Below are positions 7,969-15,827 of a DNA stretch of 55,808 nucleotides, in pieces. How positions within the stretch are numbered: position 1 is the stretch's first letter; every line of letters starts with the position of its first letter. The DNA is from Streptomyces sennicomposti (lineage in GTDB: Bacteria > Actinomycetota > Actinomycetes > Streptomycetales > Streptomycetaceae). Both the position numbers and the translations under genes were made by a program. The notes beneath the pieces were generated by a model. That model did not search any database and had not been told where the DNA came from. It saw only the letters and a program-made list of their open reading frames with translations. The stretch covers positions 1 through 55,808 of the forward strand of contig NZ_JAIOAB010000047.1 of NCBI RefSeq assembly GCF_019890635.1, given 5' to 3'.

Positions 7969-8145
7969 GCGCCCGACCCTAACGGTCCCCCGGCCCGGCC
8001 CCGGCCGGCCAGGCGGCGTCCACCGGCGTGCACGCCGTGCGGACGGCCCGCGTACGCGCCCCCTGGGCACGGCCCCCGGGCGCGACCGCCGCGCGGCGGC
8101 GGTCGCGTACGCCCTGGCACGCCCGCGTACGCCCGGCGCGTGGGG

Positions 8146-9756
8146 TCAGGCCCGCTCGGCGCGGCGGGCGCGCAGCCCGGCCGCGATCGCCCAGCCGACC
8201 CCGCCCGCGGCGAGCAGCACCACCACCGCCTCGGGCAGGACGCCCAGCTCGGTGGCGGGCGTCTCGGAGGACCGCAGCGGCACCTTCTGGACCAGGTAGG
8301 CGGGCACGAACATGCCCGTCTTCTGCGTGACGCGCCCGTCCGGCATGATGACCGCGCTGATGCCGCTGGTCACCGGGACGGTCACGGCCCGGCTGTGCTC
8401 GACCGCGCGGATCCGGCTCATGGCGAGCTGCTGGTAGGTCATCTCGCTGCGGTCGAAGGTGGCGTTGTTGCTCGGCACGGAGATCATCTGCGCGCCGTGG
8501 GTGACGGTGTCGCGCACGGCCCAGTCGAAGGCGGCCTCGTAGCAGGTGGCCAGGCCGACCTTGGCGCCGCCGACGGTGAACACGCCCGGCTCGCGGCCCC
8601 GGCTGAAGTCCTGGCGGACCATCGCGGTCCAGTCCTCGTTGATCGCCCCGATCAGCCAGCGCAGCGGCAGGTACTCGCCGAAGGGCTGGATCTGCCGCTT
8701 GTCGTACGTCTGGAGGGGGCCCTTGTCCGGGTCCCACAGGATCTGCTCGTTGAACAGCCGGCCGTCCCGCTCCACGACGCTGCCGATCGAGATCGGCGCC
8801 CCGATCGCCTTGGCCGCCTGGTCGACGACGAGGCGGGCGTCCGGGTATTCGAGGGGGTCGATGTCGGAGGAGTTCTCCGGCCACAGCACGAAGTCGGGCC
8901 GGGCCGTCTTGCCCGCCCTCACGTCGGCGGCCAGCCGTGCCGTCTCACGCGCGTGGTAGTCGAGGACCGCCCGGCGCTGGGCGTTGAATTCCAGGCCCGC
9001 GCGCGGCACGTTGCCCTGGACGAGGGCGACGGTGGCGGTGCCGTTCTCGGCCTTGTCGCTGACCAGGGAGCGGGCCGCGACCGCGCCCACCACGGGCACG
9101 GCCACGCTGAGCAGCGCCGCGGCGGCGGCCGACCGCCGCAGGGTGCGGGTGCGCCGCCCGTGGACCGCCAGCCGGACCGCCTCGCCGAGGCCGAAGCCGC
9201 ACAGGACGACCGCGAAGCCGAGCACGGGTGTGCCGCCCACCGCGGCGAGCGGCAGGAACATCCCGTCCGCCTGTCCGAAGGCGACCTTGCCCCAGGGGAA
9301 GCCGTGGAAGGGCACGCGCGCGCGTACCGCCTCGCCGGCGATCCAGACGGCCGCCGCCCACACCGGCGCTGCGGGGAGCTGGGAGACCGCCGCGATGCCC
9401 ACGCCCACCAGGGCGACGAAGACCGCCTCGATGAGGACCAGCGCCAGCCAGGGCCCGGGGCCGACCTCCACGCCCGTCCACACCAGCAGCGGCAGCAGGA
9501 AGCCGAGGCCGAAGAGGTAGCCGAGACCGAGCGCGGCCTTCCGGCTGCGGCCGCGCAGCACCCAGCCGAGGGCGGCGAAGGCGGGCAGGGCCAGCCAGGA
9601 CAGGGTGCGGGGCGGGAAGCTGACGTACAGGAGGAGGCCGGCCAGCGTCGCGGCCGCGGCCGGTGCGAGCCGGACGAGCCTGGCGCTCCGGAGCGCCGGA
9701 GCGGGCTGCGGACGCAGCCCGTCCGACTCGTCGACGGAAGTTGCGGTGACGGTCAC
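8146..9756 (-). CDS. lnt: Apolipoprotein N-acyltransferase
   Basis: This 536-residue membrane enzyme adds the third acyl chain to the N-terminal cysteine of lipoproteins, at the outer face of the cytoplasmic membrane. About six N-terminal transmembrane segments (residues 30-230) are followed by a nitrilase-type domain with the expected triad: Glu294 in LWPENSS, Lys353 in YDKRQIQPFGEYLP and Cys405 in GLATCYEAAFD. A last membrane segment is near residue 515. I chose GTG 9756, which leaves a short cytoplasmic lead before the first helix. Streptomyces commonly have two Lnt paralogues, so a second copy elsewhere is likely. The next gene upstream ends 71 bases away. Confidence 0.95.
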   Translation of the reverse strand: MTVTATSVDESDGLRPQPAPALRSARLVRLAPAAAATLAGLLLYVSFPPRTLSWLALPAFAALGWVLRGRSRKAALGLGYLFGLGFLLPLLVWTGVEVGPGPWLALVLIEAVFVALVGVGIAAVSQLPAAPVWAAAVWIAGEAVRARVPFHGFPWGKVAFGQADGMFLPLAAVGGTPVLGFAVVLCGFGLGEAVRLAVHGRRTRTLRRSAAAAALLSVAVPVVGAVAARSLVSDKAENGTATVALVQGNVPRAGLEFNAQRRAVLDYHARETARLAADVRAGKTARPDFVLWPENSSDIDPLEYPDARLVVDQAAKAIGAPISIGSVVERDGRLFNEQILWDPDKGPLQTYDKRQIQPFGEYLPLRWLIGAINEDWTAMVRQDFSRGREPGVFTVGGAKVGLATCYEAAFDWAVRDTVTHGAQMISVPSNNATFDRSEMTYQQLAMSRIRAVEHSRAVTVPVTSGISAVIMPDGRVTQKTGMFVPAYLVQKVPLRSSETPATELGVLPEAVVVLLAAGGVGWAIAAGLRARRAERA

Positions 9757-9827
9757 CCCAGGGAGTGTACGGCGGTGACCTGGGGCCCGGCCGTACGGTC
9801 GCCGGGCGCCCCGCCTCACGGCGGTGG

Positions 9828-10370
9828 TCAGGCGGGGTCGGGGGACGGCGGGCGGAGCCGGGCCCTGATCACGCGGACCGCCGACTCGGCGTTGTCGATG
9901 GTGATCGTGAACGTGTGGCCGTCCCACAGCCGCAGCACGATGCCCTCGCCGCGCCGTACGACGACGGCGGTGCCCTTCTCGGGTCGCCAGCGGTAGCCCC
10001 AGCCGCCCCAGTGCCGCGGGGTGACGTGGGGCGCGAACTCGGCGCCGGCGACATGGGCCAGCGGGATCCGGCGGCGCGGCAGTCCGATGTGGCCGCAGCG
10101 CACCTCCAGGCACTCGCGGTCGACCTTCACCGCGACGTGCACGAAGGCGAGGGTGCCGAACAGGACCAGCAGTCCGGCCGCGATGCAGCCCACGACGGAC
10201 ATCGCCAGCGGCGCCACGCCGGAGCTCCAGGCGGAGTCGACGGCCAGCTCGATGCCGAGCGCGAGACAGGCGGCGCCGACGAGCGCCAGCAGCCACTGGA
10301 ACCGGTTGGTGGCACGGCCCGTCCAGACCTCCGGGTGCGGGCCGCCGTCACTGTGGGAGTGGTCCCTCAT
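9828..10370 (-). CDS. Small membrane protein with two N-terminal helices and a PH-like C-terminal part
   Basis: This 180-residue protein has two hydrophobic helices (about residues 25-45 and 52-80). A beta-rich cytosolic part follows (LEVRCGHIGLPRRRIPLAHVAGAEF, then GTAVVVRRGEGIVLRL and FTITIDNAESAV), which resembles bacterial PH domains. I do not know its role. ATG 10370 has a TAACCT hexamer seven bases upstream, so the message may be leaderless. A 16-bp palindrome covers this start. It lies between lnt and the racemase-like gene on the same strand. Confidence 0.8.
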   Translation of the reverse strand: MRDHSHSDGGPHPEVWTGRATNRFQWLLALVGAACLALGIELAVDSAWSSGVAPLAMSVVGCIAAGLLVLFGTLAFVHVAVKVDRECLEVRCGHIGLPRRRIPLAHVAGAEFAPHVTPRHWGGWGYRWRPEKGTAVVVRRGEGIVLRLWDGHTFTITIDNAESAVRVIRARLRPPSPDPA

Positions 10371-10380
10371 GTCAATGAGG
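10365..10380. promoter_or_regulatory. Palindrome over the start codon of the PH-like membrane gene
   Basis: CCTCATGTCAATGAGG (plus strand) has perfect 6-bp arms and contains the ATG at 10370. The -10-like TAACCT (10378-10383, minus strand) overlaps its right arm. This is where an operator that blocks initiation would sit; the regulator is unknown. Confidence 0.45.
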
Positions 10381-10426
10381 TTACTAAGGTTTCGCCGCGC
10401 GGGTAGCGCGTCGCACACGGGGAGTG

Positions 10427-11212
10427 TCAGCGGGCGGGGGTGGCGGCCTGGAGGAGGCGGCCCTCGGCGTAGGCGAGCGCCGGGGCGGGCAGCGCGCCCT
10501 CCCGCCCGTTGAGCAGGACCGTCACGGCGCCCTCGGCGGCGGTTGCCGGCTCGGGCCGGGCGCCGATCCGGCGCAGGGCCTGCGCCGCGACCGCGCCCGC
10601 CGAGCCGTGCAGGACGAGCGGCGGGCGGCCGGGCCGCTGGACGGCGCCGCGGATGCGCTCGGCGACCAGTTCGTAGTGGGTGCAGCCGAGGACGACGGTG
10701 GTCACGTCCTCGGGGGTCAGCGCGGCGGCGGCGGTGACCGCCTCGTCGATCGCCGCCTGGTCGGCGTGCTCGACGGCCTCGGCCAGTCCCCAGCAGGGCA
10801 CCTCGGTGACCGGCACGCCGTCGGCGAAGTCGCGGATCAGGTTCCGCTGGTAGGGGCTGCCGGTGGTGGCGGGGGTCGCCCAGATGGCGACGGGTCCGCC
10901 GCCGGCCGCGGCCGGCTTGATCGCGGGCACGGTGCCGACGACCGGGAGGTCCGGTTCGAGGAGGTCGCGCAGGGCGGTCAGCGCGTGCACGGTCGCGGTG
11001 TTGCAGCCGACGATCAGGGCGTCGGGGCGGTGCGCGGCGGCGGCCTCGGCGACGGCGACGGCGCGCGCGGTGAGGTCCTCGGGGGTGCGCGGTCCCCAGG
11101 GCATGCCGGCCGGGTCGAGGGAGAGCACGAGATCTGCGTCGGGTCGCAGGCGCCGTACCGCGGCGGTGGCCGCCAGCAGCCCGATCCCGGAGTCCATGAG
11201 CGCGATCTTCAC
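10427..11212 (-). CDS. Glutamate/aspartate racemase-family protein (MurI-like)
   Basis: This 261-residue protein has the two active-site cysteines of the family: Cys70 in IVGCNTATVHAL and Cys177 in VVLGCTHYELVAERI. The N-terminal MDSGIGLLAA corresponds to the DSGxGGL motif but lacks one Gly, and the second cysteine motif is intact. It would racemise an acidic amino acid, classically L- to D-glutamate for peptidoglycan. Because a housekeeping murI is expected elsewhere in Streptomyces, this may be a paralogue with another substrate. GTG 11212 has TATCGT six bases upstream, a leaderless-type start. It is divergent from the glycosyltransferase, with 57 bases between. Confidence 0.82.
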   Translation of the reverse strand: MKIALMDSGIGLLAATAAVRRLRPDADLVLSLDPAGMPWGPRTPEDLTARAVAVAEAAAAHRPDALIVGCNTATVHALTALRDLLEPDLPVVGTVPAIKPAAAGGGPVAIWATPATTGSPYQRNLIRDFADGVPVTEVPCWGLAEAVEHADQAAIDEAVTAAAALTPEDVTTVVLGCTHYELVAERIRGAVQRPGRPPLVLHGSAGAVAAQALRRIGARPEPATAAEGAVTVLLNGREGALPAPALAYAEGRLLQAATPAR

Positions 11213-11269
11213 GCCGTAACGATAGACGATGGCCTCGAACGGGCCGCCCGGGTGGGGCAGACTGCGGGG

Positions 11270-12451
11270 GTGACCGTGATCGTGTGGACCGCCGTGGGAT
11301 CACTCGCCGCCTGGCTGTGGCTGCTGCTCGGCCAGGGCTTCTTCTGGCGTACGGACGTCAGGCTGCCGCCCGGCGAGGACCCGCCGCGGGGCGGCTGGCC
11401 GGCGGTGTGCGTGGTGGTGCCCGCGCGCGACGAGGCGGCCGTGCTCGGCGAGAGCCTGCCGTCGCTGCTCGCCCAGGACTATCCGGGGCGGGCGGAGGTG
11501 TTCCTGATCGACGACGGCAGCACGGACGGCACCGGGGAGCTGGCCCGGGACCTCGCGCGGCGCGGCGGCGGGCTGCCGCTGACGGTGGCCTCGCCGGGCG
11601 AGCCGCCCGTCGGCTGGACCGGCAAGCTGTGGGCGGTGCGGCACGGCGTCGCGCTGGCACGCGCGCGGGAGCCCGAGTACCTGCTCCTGACCGACGCCGA
11701 CATCGCGCACGCCCCCGACAGTCTGCGCCGGCTGGTCGCGGCGGCGCGGACCGGCGGCTTCGACGTGGTGTCGCAGATGGCCCGGCTGCGGGTCGAGTCG
11801 CTGTGGGAGCGGCTCGTCGTGCCGGCCTTCGTCTACTTCTTCGCGCAGCTCTACCCGTTCCGGTGGATCGGCCGCAGGGGCGGACGCACGGCGGCGGCCG
11901 CGGGCGGCTGTGTGCTGCTGCGCGCGGAGACCGCCGAGCGGGCCCGGATCCCGGACGCGATCCGGCACGCGGTGATCGACGACGTGGCGCTCGCCCGGGC
12001 CGTCAAGGGCGGCGGCGGGCACATCTGGCTGGGGCTCGCCGACCGGGTGGACAGCGTGCGCCCGTACCCGCGGCTGCACGACCTGTGGCGGATGGTCTCG
12101 CGCAGCGCGTACGCGCAGTTGCGGCACAATCCGCTGCTGCTGGCCGGCACGGTCGCCGGGCTGGCGCTGGTGTATCTGGCGCCGCCGGTGGCGCTGGTGG
12201 CGGGGCTCGCGGCGGGCGGGGCGGCGGCGGCGCTCGCCGGGGGCGCGGCCTGGCTGGTGATGACGGCGACGTACGTGCCGATGCTGCGCTACTACCGGCA
12301 GCCGCTGTGGCTCGCCCCGCTGCTGCCGTTCACCGCGTTCCTGTACCTGCTGATGACGGTGGACTCGGCGGTGCAGCACTACCGGGGCCGGGGCGCGGCC
12401 TGGAAGGGCCGCACCTACGCGCGCCCGGAGGCGCTGCCCGAGGAGGGCTGA
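11270..12451 (+). CDS. Family 2 glycosyltransferase, HpnB-like, membrane
   Basis: This 393-residue protein begins with one transmembrane helix (residues 5-25). A GT-A domain follows, with VCVVVPARDE, DDGSTD (81-86) and the metal-binding LTDADI near 141-146. The PPVGWTGKLWAVRHG motif is typical of hopene-associated HpnB glycosyltransferases. Three to four C-terminal helices follow (about 290-375). It would transfer a sugar to a lipid or polymer at the membrane. No hopanoid genes are in the window, so the hopanoid link is only by similarity. GTG 11270 has CAGACT six bases upstream and only a weak ribosome site. Confidence 0.85.
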   Translation: MTVIVWTAVGSLAAWLWLLLGQGFFWRTDVRLPPGEDPPRGGWPAVCVVVPARDEAAVLGESLPSLLAQDYPGRAEVFLIDDGSTDGTGELARDLARRGGGLPLTVASPGEPPVGWTGKLWAVRHGVALARAREPEYLLLTDADIAHAPDSLRRLVAAARTGGFDVVSQMARLRVESLWERLVVPAFVYFFAQLYPFRWIGRRGGRTAAAAGGCVLLRAETAERARIPDAIRHAVIDDVALARAVKGGGGHIWLGLADRVDSVRPYPRLHDLWRMVSRSAYAQLRHNPLLLAGTVAGLALVYLAPPVALVAGLAAGGAAAALAGGAAWLVMTATYVPMLRYYRQPLWLAPLLPFTAFLYLLMTVDSAVQHYRGRGAAWKGRTYARPEALPEEG

Positions 12452-12494
12452 CGCCCGGGCGCGGGCCCTCGTTCGCGGGTCCGCGCCCGGGTGA

Positions 12495-13856
12495 TCACTT
12501 GCGGCCCGGGGTCCAGTTCATGCCCCAGCCGTAGGCGTGGTCGACGGTGCGCTGCGGGCTGACGCCGCGCTGGGGCACCAGGTAGCGGGCCTCGCGCTGG
12601 ACGACGAGGTCGCTCCCGGTGTGGGTGATGAGGGCGAGCGCGCACACCGTCGAGGGCACGGTGCACTCGTCGAGGGAGAAGTCGACGGGTGCGCCGTGCT
12701 GCGGCTGGAGGGTGACGGTGGCGTGCAGGTCGGCGAAGGAGCGGGCGCCCTCGTAGATGGTGACGAAGACGAGGATGCGCCGGAAGTCGTCGCGGTGGTC
12801 GAGGTTGACGGTGAGGTTCTCGCCGGTGGCCACGGCTCCGGTGCGGTCGTCGCCGTCGAGGTGGATGTACGGCGGCCGGTGCAGGGCGCCGAAGGCGTTG
12901 CCGAGGGCCTGGACGACGCCCTTGCGGCCGTCCGACAGTTCGTACAGGGCGCACAGGTCGAGGTCGAGGTCGGAGTGCGTGGCGAAGGCCCGCCCGCGCT
13001 TGCCGGCCCAGCCGGAGAACTGTTTGCGCACCTGCCAGTTGAGATTCACGCGCATGGTGCCGGAGGTGCCGCCCTGTTTGGCGAGGGACACCGACGGGGC
13101 GGCCTTGGTGAGCGTCACCTTGGTGAGGCGGACCGGGGCCGCGGCCGGGGGCGGCGGCATGGCGGGCGGCGGTGGTGCCACCGGGGGCGCGACCGGCGGC
13201 GGCAGGGGTACGGGCGCTCCGGTCGGCGGGGGCGCGAGGGGTCCCGGGGCGGCCGGGGGCGGTGTCTGCGCGGCGGGCGCCGGCCAGGCGGTGGGCTGCG
13301 GCGGGGCGGTGGGCGGCGGCGTGTGCTGCGGTTCGTCGACGGTGATGCCGTAGTCGGTGGCCAGGCCCTCCAGGCCGCTGCTGTAGCCCTGGCCGACGGC
13401 CCGGAACTTCCAGGCGCCCTGGCGGCGGTAGAACTCGCCCAGGACGAAGGCGGTCTCCACGCTCGCGCCGGCGCTGTCGAAGCGGGCGGCCACCGTGTCC
13501 CGGGCGGCGTCGCGCACCTCGATGTACAGGTCCGGCACCTGCCCGAAGGCGCCGCCGTCCGCCGAGGCGGCGAGCACCACCCGGTCCACGTCCGCCTCCA
13601 CGCGCGCGAGGTCGACGACGAGGGTGTCGGTGGCCCGGCCGCCGCTCTCCCGCTTGCCCTCGTGCCGGACCGAACCGGAGGCGTGCGCGGGCTGGTTGTA
13701 GAAGACGAAGTCGGCGTCGGAGCGCACCTTGCCGCCCGCCGCCAGCAGCAGCGCGGAGGCGTCCACGTCGGGGACGCCCGGGCCGGAGCGCCGGCCCACC
13801 TCGACCCTGAGGGCCGTGGCCGGCACCTGCGTGTTGGACCCCTTCGGCATTGCCAT
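12495..13856 (-). CDS. TerD-family protein with two TerD domains and a proline-rich linker
   Basis: This 453-residue protein has an N-terminal TerD domain (about 1-175; DADFVFYNQPAHASGSVRH, FVLGEFYRRQGAWKFRAVGQG). A Pro/Ala linker of about 70 residues (about 185-255) follows, then a second, more divergent TerD-like domain (LDLDLCALYELSDGRKGVVQ, HLDGDDRTGA, RILVFVTIYEGA). TerD proteins bind calcium and are linked to stress and tellurite resistance. I chose ATG 13856 (MAMPKGSN) because GGGGG lies five bases upstream; ATG 13868 is possible. No other ter genes are next to it. It is divergent from the small proline-rich gene at 14159. Confidence 0.88.
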   Translation of the reverse strand: MAMPKGSNTQVPATALRVEVGRRSGPGVPDVDASALLLAAGGKVRSDADFVFYNQPAHASGSVRHEGKRESGGRATDTLVVDLARVEADVDRVVLAASADGGAFGQVPDLYIEVRDAARDTVAARFDSAGASVETAFVLGEFYRRQGAWKFRAVGQGYSSGLEGLATDYGITVDEPQHTPPPTAPPQPTAWPAPAAQTPPPAAPGPLAPPPTGAPVPLPPPVAPPVAPPPPAMPPPPAAAPVRLTKVTLTKAAPSVSLAKQGGTSGTMRVNLNWQVRKQFSGWAGKRGRAFATHSDLDLDLCALYELSDGRKGVVQALGNAFGALHRPPYIHLDGDDRTGAVATGENLTVNLDHRDDFRRILVFVTIYEGARSFADLHATVTLQPQHGAPVDFSLDECTVPSTVCALALITHTGSDLVVQREARYLVPQRGVSPQRTVDHAYGWGMNWTPGRK

Positions 13857-14158
13857 GTTCGCCCCCATCAGCTGTGGCCGGAACGCGTCCCGGCGGTACG
13901 GCCCCGCGCGAGCCGTCTGCTCGTCGCGCGCCCAGTCTGCTCCCCGGGCGGTCCGGGGCGGCACGGGGAGCAGTGGAACACGCCCGTCCGACCCCCGGTA
14001 ACCCTTGAGAAACCGCCTATTTACACGACTCAGGGGCGTCATGCTGCCCCTTTTCGTCGAATTCGCTCGCATTGGGGATCCCGCGTCACCGCGGGCACGG
14101 AAAACAACCCTCTTATCGGTCTCCCCAACCAGCACATCGTGGGCTTAACTTATGTGCC
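13857..14158. other. Divergent promoter region, relatively AT-rich
   Basis: This 302-base spacer separates the TerD gene from the small proline-rich gene and is among the least GC-rich parts of the window. It holds a short hairpin with arms CCCGCG and CGCGGG (about 14091-14106). TAACTT at 14146-14151 lies seven bases before ATG 14159, giving a leaderless-type start for the rightward gene. Confidence 0.5.
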
Positions 14159-14590
14159 ATGACCTCCCCCCGCTCCACTTATGGTGGCGGCTACTATTCC
14201 GCCTCCTTCCCGGACACCCCGATCTACGACTCGCTCGTCGCCGAGCGTGGCACCCCGCAGATCGCCCCGATCCGGGTCCCCGCGCCGTACGACACGGGAA
14301 GCCACCTCCCCGCGCTCCCCTCGGCACTGCCCGCCCTCCCGGCGGCCCCGTCCCAGCCCTACTACGGCTACCAGCAGGCGCCGCAGCCCGCCCCGCTGCA
14401 GCAGGCGCCCGCGGCCTACATCCCGCAGCAGGCCTCGGCCCCGCGCGGCTACCCCGGCCCGCAGCAGCCGATGCCGCAGCGCCCGATGGCGAACGGCACC
14501 GGGTACGAGGCCATGCGTCCCGCGGCTCCCCGACCCGCCGCGGCGCCGTACCAGGACCCGTACAACCAGCAGCAGTACCGCGGCTACTGA
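14159..14590 (+). CDS. Proline/glutamine/tyrosine-rich small protein conserved in Streptomyces
   Basis: This 143-residue protein has a conserved-looking N-terminus (MTSPRSTYGGGYYSASFPDT, then IYDSLVAERGTPQIAPIRVP) and a low-complexity rest rich in Pro, Ala, Gln and Tyr, ending YNQQQYRGY. There is no signal peptide or membrane segment. I believe it belongs to a Streptomyces-specific DUF (DUF6643 from memory, unverified) without known function. The codon use looks real, and the start has a -10-like TAACTT seven bases upstream. Confidence 0.8.
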   Translation: MTSPRSTYGGGYYSASFPDTPIYDSLVAERGTPQIAPIRVPAPYDTGSHLPALPSALPALPAAPSQPYYGYQQAPQPAPLQQAPAAYIPQQASAPRGYPGPQQPMPQRPMANGTGYEAMRPAAPRPAAAPYQDPYNQQQYRGY

Positions 14591-15071
14591 TCCGCTCCCC
14601 CGGCTGTCCGTGCCGCGCGGCAGGACGAGGTCATGGGGGGCGGAGCCGCCGCACATCCGCCCGGTCGCGGCGTCCCGAGCCGTGGGACGCCGATGGGCCG
14701 TCAGGGAACTGAGAGGTCCGGCAGGGGACCGGCGCCGGGTGCTGATCGACCACGGGGGAAAGGTCGTCACCCGGCGCCGACAGCCGCGCCTCGCGAAGGC
14801 CGCCGCCGAGCAACCGCTCGGGGGCGGCCTTCGTGCGTCAGCGCACACGTCACCGGGCGGTCACCGCGCAGGTCGCCGCCCGTCCCGAGGACGGGACCCC
14901 GAGGACGGGGGGCGTGACGCGGGAACTCCGGACCGCCGCCCGGTCGTTGGGGTGGCGTGAGAGGTTTGTGAGGGTCCCCGGCCGGAGGTGATGTGGCTCT
15001 CTCTTCGGCCCGACCCACGGCCGTCCGGCCGCGCCGCGGGTTATGACGGAGCGGGAAGGGGGTGGTGGAGG
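14591..15071. other. Spacer with a terminator, no gene recognised
   Basis: This 481-base region after the proline-rich gene contains one strong hairpin (14794-14833). The remainder is the upstream region of the Rv1733c-like gene. I see no gene in it. Confidence 0.5.
14794..14833 (+). terminator. Stem-loop terminator
   Basis: Perfect 11-bp arms CGAAGGCCGCC (14794-14804) and GGCGGCCTTCG (14823-14833) enclose an 18-nt loop. It lies 200 bases after the proline-rich gene. There is no U-tract, as is common in Streptomyces. Confidence 0.65.
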
Positions 15072-15677
15072 GTGCGAGTCATCGGCGGACTGTGGCGCTG
15101 GCGGCACAACCCGCTGCGCCGCACGACCGATCTGGTCGAGTGCTGGGTGGCGTTGGTGTCCCTGCTGCTCGTCCTGGTCGCCGCCCCGGTGGCCGGCTCC
15201 CTCGTGGGCTCGGCCGCCCAGGACGCCCTGCAGCAGTCGGTGCGCGACCAGCGGCAGAGCCGGCACCTGGTGCAGGCCACCGTCGTGGCCAGGGCGACCG
15301 ACGAGGTGCCGCGGCCGGACCCGGAGATCTCCGCGGGGCGGGCGGTGCGCAGCCGGGTCGTCGCCGACTGGACCGCCCCGGACGGCACCCGCCGGCACGG
15401 CCGGGTGGCGACCGACCTGAAGAAGCCGCGCCCCGGCGACCGCTTCGCGCTGTGGACCGACGCGCACGGCCGAACGGTGCCCCGGCCGCTGGACTCCGGC
15501 ACGGCCACCGCCCACGCCGTGCTGGCCGGACTCGGCACGGCCATGGTGGCCGCCGCACTGGTGGAGTGCGTGCGCAGGCTGATCCTCTGGCGGCTGGTCC
15601 GCCGCCGGTACGCGCGCTGGGACCAGGCCTGGGACCGCGCGGGACCGGACTGGGGGCGCGCCGGCGCCGACAGCTGA
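15072..15677 (+). CDS. Two-helix membrane protein, Rv1733c-like
   Basis: This 201-residue protein begins WRWRHNPLRRTTDLVECWVAL. It has one transmembrane helix at about 25-50, an extracytoplasmic middle (DWTAPDGTRRHGRVATD) and a second helix at about 150-172. The pattern matches the mycobacterial Rv1733c family and the paralogue at 34265-34837 in this window. Function is unknown. GTG 15072 is chosen from the family N-terminus, with GGTGGAGG just upstream. Confidence 0.82.
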   Translation: MRVIGGLWRWRHNPLRRTTDLVECWVALVSLLLVLVAAPVAGSLVGSAAQDALQQSVRDQRQSRHLVQATVVARATDEVPRPDPEISAGRAVRSRVVADWTAPDGTRRHGRVATDLKKPRPGDRFALWTDAHGRTVPRPLDSGTATAHAVLAGLGTAMVAAALVECVRRLILWRLVRRRYARWDQAWDRAGPDWGRAGADS

Positions 15678-15827
15678 CCGCCTTCCGGCTCCGGTCAACC
15701 GACCGTCCGCGCTCACGCTACGGTGGACCGGCCGGCGCATCGGGCACGACAGGCGCACGAGCGAACCGCGGCGGCGCGCCGCGCCGGCGAACGATCCATC
15801 AGCACGAGGTGGGGGCACAGCAACGCC

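Noticed and set aside
11270..12451. A hopanoid biosynthesis locus
   Set aside because: Only the HpnB-like glycosyltransferase is present; no squalene-hopene cyclase or prenyl synthase genes are in the window.
12495..14590. A tellurite-resistance (ter) gene cluster
   Set aside because: Only one TerD protein is present; no terB, terC, terE or kinase partners are next to it.
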